The position numbers were made by a program, and so were the translations under genes. This document shows, piece by piece, positions 63,224-64,000 of a stretch of 64,000 bases of DNA. Positions within the stretch are counted from its first letter, which is position 1, and every line of letters begins with the position of its first letter. Origin of the DNA: Flavobacteriales bacterium UBA4466. Its GTDB lineage: Bacteria; Bacteroidota; Bacteroidia; Flavobacteriales_D; Sanyastnellaceae. The stretch spans positions 90,126-154,125 of the forward strand of contig CAJJDD010000004.1 of assembly GCA_905182895.1 (NCBI GenBank). Direction: 5' to 3'. Below the pieces are notes generated by a model. That model made no database searches and had not been told where the DNA came from. It saw nothing but the letters and a program-made list of their open reading frames with translations.

Positions 63224-64000
63224 ATGAAAACACCGATATTTGCACCGCGAATGCTTCATTACACCAAACATATCTGTCGAGAAGATGCCCAGTGGGTTAC
63301 CTTTATTCATGGTGCTGGAGGGAGTAGTTCTATTTGGTTCAAACAAATCAGAGCTTTTCAAAAGCACTTTAATGTGCTGCTCGTAGACCTTAGAGGTCAT
63401 GGTAAATCTAAAAAACCTATCTACGAAAAACTGAAGCAGTACTCTTTCGATGTTATAGGAGATGAAGTGATAGATGTACTGGACCATTTAAACATTAAGA
63501 AAACACATTTTGTGGGCATTTCACTGGGAACGATTATCACTAGAGAACTAAGTGAACGCTATCCTAAGAGAGTGAGCAGCATGATTATGGGCGGAGCCGT
63601 GATGAAACTTAATTTTAGAGGTCAGTTACTCATGAGAGTAGGCTCAGCGCTAAAATCTGTGCTTCCGCCTACTTCTTTACAGATTCTTTTAACTGATCAT
63701 TATGCCTAAAAAAAAGCATAGAGAATCCAGAAATCTCTTTATCGGAGAGGCTAAGAAACTGTACCAAAAAGAGTTTAAACGCTGGTTTACGCTCATAGCT
63801 GAAGTGAACCCGCTACTGAGCTTATTTAGAATTAAAGACGCAGGAGTTCCTACGCTGTATATCATGGGAAGTGAAGATCACATGTTTTTGCCTTCTATCA
63901 CTAAACTGGTTAAAGGGCATGAGAATTCTACTCTATTTGTAATTCCTGAATGCGGTCATGTAGTGAATGTAGAACAGCCTCATGTTTTTAATGAGGAATC
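63224..64000 (+). CDS. Alpha/beta hydrolase (frame-broken, runs off window)
   Basis: ATG at 63224; FIHGAGGSSSIWF (oxyanion turn), LLVDLRGHGKSKKP, and VGISLGTIITREL with the nucleophile elbow G-x-S-x-G near residue 97. The frame stops at 63709 but goes on in another frame as MPKKKHRESRNLFIGEAKKLYQ and then PTLYIMGSEDHMFLP (acid), and ECGHVVNVEQPHVF (His), so a single indel at about 63700 is likely. It continues past base 64000. Substrate unknown. Confidence 0.85.

Noticed and set aside
1..64000. Insertion sequences, prophage or integron
   Set aside because: No transposase, integrase, phage structural gene or paired terminal repeat was found in any frame; the only inserted-looking piece is the 0.3-kb fragment at 24470-24775.

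Overview
The window looks like a chromosome segment from a marine-type member of the Bacteroidota, most likely Flavobacteriales. The evidence is a PorP/SprF protein, many secreted proteins ending in type IX secretion (T9SS) C-terminal domains (type A 'Por_Secre_tail' and type B CHU_C), a GldI-like lipoprotein, SprB-type repeats, a DUF3276/PUR gene, HMG-CoA reductase, and promoters of the Bacteroidota type (TTTG, about 17-20 bases, TAnnTTTG). I see no rRNA, tRNA, CRISPR array, integrase or insertion sequence.

Layout. 1-6.3 kb: partial zinc metalloprotease, TatA-like protein, Ca/Na antiporter, SDR enzyme, two-domain VOC protein. 6.5-11.2 kb: PorP/SprF after a large DUF7948/SBBP/CHU_C surface protein. 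11.2-15.2 kb: LolD-like ATPase with a CPBP protease, a Cys-rich protein with a dockerin-like end, an O-methyltransferase, sucC. 15.4-29 kb: three large CHU_C surface proteins (two are tandem paralogues), then an ECF sigma factor with a membrane-anchored PKD protein, and a lone receiver protein. 29-45.4 kb: mnmA, another CHU_C protein, DUF3276, LOG, the operon nrnA-gldI-like-FKBP-DUF5723, DUF6702, endonuclease III, HMG-CoA reductase, YwbE, an LRR protein, an SDR, and a kinase/aminotransferase-III fusion. 45.7-52.7 kb: one giant repeat-rich surface protein (SprB, HYR-like, six 237-bp tandem repeats, dockerin-like end). 52.9-64 kb: rpe, coaE, a metallophosphoesterase, a FecBCD-type importer, an acyl-CoA carboxylase beta subunit, a TlpA-like protein, a T9SS BNR-like protein and a partial alpha/beta hydrolase.

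The common theme is cell-surface export. Secreted adhesin-like proteins (type A, type B and possibly dockerin-ended) sit beside T9SS and gliding accessory genes and a sigma factor/membrane PKD pair that could sense or control the envelope.

Quality warning. Several dozen genes show single- or double-base frame breaks, including conserved ones (lolD, tatA, antiporter, O-methyltransferase). Many probably are sequencing or assembly errors. I therefore annotate the broken pieces as single genes and state where the frame changes.
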